NCBI GenBank assembly: GCA_947453585.1
Contig: CANGHQ010000100.1
Location: forward strand, 1 to 6,692
From: Burkholderiales bacterium
GTDB lineage: Bacteria > Pseudomonadota > Gammaproteobacteria > Burkholderiales > Burkholderiaceae_C
DNA length: 6,692 bases
Reading direction: 5' to 3'
Part shown: positions 5,697 through 6,692 of the stretch, piece after piece
Layout of the letters: every line of letters starts with the position of its first letter
How positions within the stretch are numbered: position 1 is the first letter of the stretch
The notes under the pieces: model-generated
Told to the model about the DNA's origin: nothing
Seen by the model: the letters and a program-made list of their open reading frames with translations, nothing else
Databases searched by the model: none
Position numbers and translations under genes: made by a program

Positions 5697-6467
5697 ATGA
5701 CGTCTGAATCCTCCCCCCTGCCGCCTGGCCCCGAAACCGCAGTCCCTGAAGCGCCCAAGGTCTACATGCGCGGCATCAAAAGCTTTGTCATACGCGCTGG
5801 GCGCATGACGGCTGGGCAAACCAAGGCGGTCGATACGCTGGGGCCGCAGTTTTTGCTGCCTTACCAAGACCAATTGCTTGACTTCAAGACAGTGTTTTCC
5901 TCGCTTCCCGGCGACGCTACCGCGCACCCCGTGGTGCTGGAAATCGGCTTTGGCATGGGCGAGGCCACGGCGCATATTGCGGGCGTGATGCCCGAGACGC
6001 GCTTTTTGTGCTGCGAGGTGCACGAGCCCGGCGTGGGCGCGCTGCTCAAACGCATTGGCGAACAAGACCTGCACAACATCCGCATTTGCGCCCATGACGC
6101 CGTCGAAGTAATCGACCACATGCTGCCACTGCAAAGCCTGGACGGCGTGCACATCTTCTTTCCCGACCCTTGGCACAAGACCAAGCACAACAAACGCCGC
6201 CTGATCCAGGCGCCGCTGATTGCCAAACTCGCACAGCGCCTCAAAGTGGGCGGCTACCTGCACTGCGCCACCGACTGGCAGCCCTACGCCGAGCAGATTC
6301 TGGAAGTGCTGAGCGCAGAGCCCGCGCTGGCCAACCGCGCCGCCGCCGCGCACCCCGAGCTGCTGGGCTACGCGCCCAAGCCGCATTACCGGCCGCTCAC
6401 CAAGTTTGAGAACCGGGGCATCAAACTCGGCCACGGCGTGTGGGATGTGGTGTTTGAGCGCATCTAG
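5697..6467 (+). CDS. trmB: tRNA (guanine-N7-)-methyltransferase
   Basis: A 256-residue S-adenosylmethionine enzyme that makes m7G46 in the variable loop of many tRNAs. The Rossmann methyltransferase core starts with VVLEIGFGMGEATAHIA (79-95). Residues E82, E107, D134 and D157 correspond in identity and in exact spacing (25, 27, 23) to the SAM- and substrate-binding acids E69, E94, D121 and D144 of E. coli TrmB. IFFPDPWHKTKHNKRR (153-168) is the TrmB signature loop, and RPLTKFENRG (232-241) is the C-terminal tRNA-binding motif T-K-F-E-x-R-G. The ~20 N-terminal residues are proline-rich and probably disordered, a common betaproteobacterial extension. ATG at 5697 has no Shine-Dalgarno (the upstream is C-rich), so an internal start at M24 (5766) is conceivable; the conserved domain begins around residue 22 either way. 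It is followed by a stem-loop and a pseudouridine synthase gene in the same direction. Confidence 0.96.
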   Translation: MTSESSPLPPGPETAVPEAPKVYMRGIKSFVIRAGRMTAGQTKAVDTLGPQFLLPYQDQLLDFKTVFSSLPGDATAHPVVLEIGFGMGEATAHIAGVMPETRFLCCEVHEPGVGALLKRIGEQDLHNIRICAHDAVEVIDHMLPLQSLDGVHIFFPDPWHKTKHNKRRLIQAPLIAKLAQRLKVGGYLHCATDWQPYAEQILEVLSAEPALANRAAAAHPELLGYAPKPHYRPLTKFENRGIKLGHGVWDVVFERI

Positions 6468-6472
6468 CGTCC

Positions 6473-6500
6473 GGGCGTGCCTGGCAGTGCGCCCAAGTTT
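6473..6500 (+). terminator. Stem-loop just after trmB (weak intrinsic terminator candidate)
   Basis: GGGCGTGC (6473-6480) pairs with GTGCGCCC (6487-6494) as an 8-bp stem with two G-U pairs and a 6-nt loop, starting 6 nt after the trmB stop and followed by AAGTTT. The short T run makes strong termination doubtful; it could instead be an mRNA-end or processing hairpin within a trmB-pseudouridine synthase transcript. Confidence 0.35.
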
Positions 6501-6513
6501 CTGAGCGCGCGCC

Positions 6514-6692
6514 ATGAAGTTCCCGCACACCCCGGCGCTGCGCGATGGCGTAGGCCCCAGCAGCGTCGTGCTGCCCCTGGGCCCTTGGCCCACGGTGCTC
6601 GATTTTTTGGTTGAGCGCTTTCCCGGCGTGGCGCGCGCGCGGTGGTTAGAGCGCATGGCGTCTGGCGCGGTGAGCTGCGACCTGGGCCACAC
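6514..6692 (+). CDS. Probable RluA-family pseudouridine synthase, N-terminal fragment (3' end cut by window)
   Basis: An ATG at 6514 opens a frame that stays open for 59 codons to the window edge. The translation begins MKFPHTPALRDGVGPSSVV, continues with LPLGPWPTVLDFLVERFPGV (20-39) and ends ...LERMASGAVSCDLGH. This N-terminal pattern, a short basic leader then 'P-W-P-T-V-L-D-F-L-V-E-R-F', recalls the S4-like entry region of RluA-type rRNA/tRNA pseudouridine synthases in Burkholderiales, where a single residue pair 'RM..G.V' closes the small RNA-binding unit. The catalytic HRLD-type aspartate motif would lie beyond the window, so the family call rests on the N-terminus alone. No clear Shine-Dalgarno is seen. 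It is 46 bp after trmB in the same direction. Confidence 0.7.
   Translation, partial: MKFPHTPALRDGVGPSSVVLPLGPWPTVLDFLVERFPGVARARWLERMASGAVSCDLGH

Noticed and set aside
5547..6692. A 381-codon minus-strand frame opposite trmB, open at the window edge.
   Set aside because: It lies opposite trmB, whose catalytic motifs are intact, and its composition is typical of antisense shadow in high-GC DNA.

Overview
This 6.7 kb window is GC-rich, gene-dense bacterial chromosome with a strong G/C bias at third codon positions. Protein content and gene style (a LysR regulator divergent from a pirin gene, glutamyl-Q tRNA(Asp) synthetase, TrmB with a proline-rich N-terminal extension, a 'CCCCTAAAATCGC'-type upstream box) suggest a betaproteobacterium of the Burkholderiales, most likely the Comamonadaceae. 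That placement rests on recognition, not on a search.

Left edge (1-585, + strand): the end of a Phd/YefM-type antitoxin gene whose stop codon overlaps the start of a PIN-domain VapC-type toxin gene, a compact type II toxin-antitoxin operon. A 59-bp gap that can fold into a long imperfect stem separates it from the convergent gene.

Redox block (645-3032): on the minus strand, a pirin/quercetinase gene (1301-2002) is followed by a WrbA-like flavodoxin-fold gene (645-1178). A LysR-type regulator (2091-3032, +) is divergent from pirin across an 88-bp gap that carries a dyad suitable as an operator. A plausible reading is a small LysR-controlled quinone/flavonoid or oxidative-stress module; this is inference.

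Right block (3098-6692, + strand): a Rossmann-fold FAD-dependent amine-oxidase/renalase-like oxidoreductase, gluQRS (glutamylates queuosine in tRNA-Asp), a membrane isoprenylcysteine-carboxylmethyltransferase-like protein that overlaps gluQRS by 4 nt, trmB (tRNA m7G46 methyltransferase), and the first 59 codons of a probable RluA-family pseudouridine synthase that runs off the window. Three of these five genes are RNA-modification or tRNA-modification enzymes, so the block reads mostly as housekeeping translation-quality genes.

No CRISPR array, insertion sequence, phage gene, rRNA or tRNA gene is visible. I found no convincing undescribed system; the best second looks are the pirin/WrbA/LysR unit with its intergenic dyad, the convergent intergenic stem-loop, and the membrane methyltransferase coupled to gluQRS.
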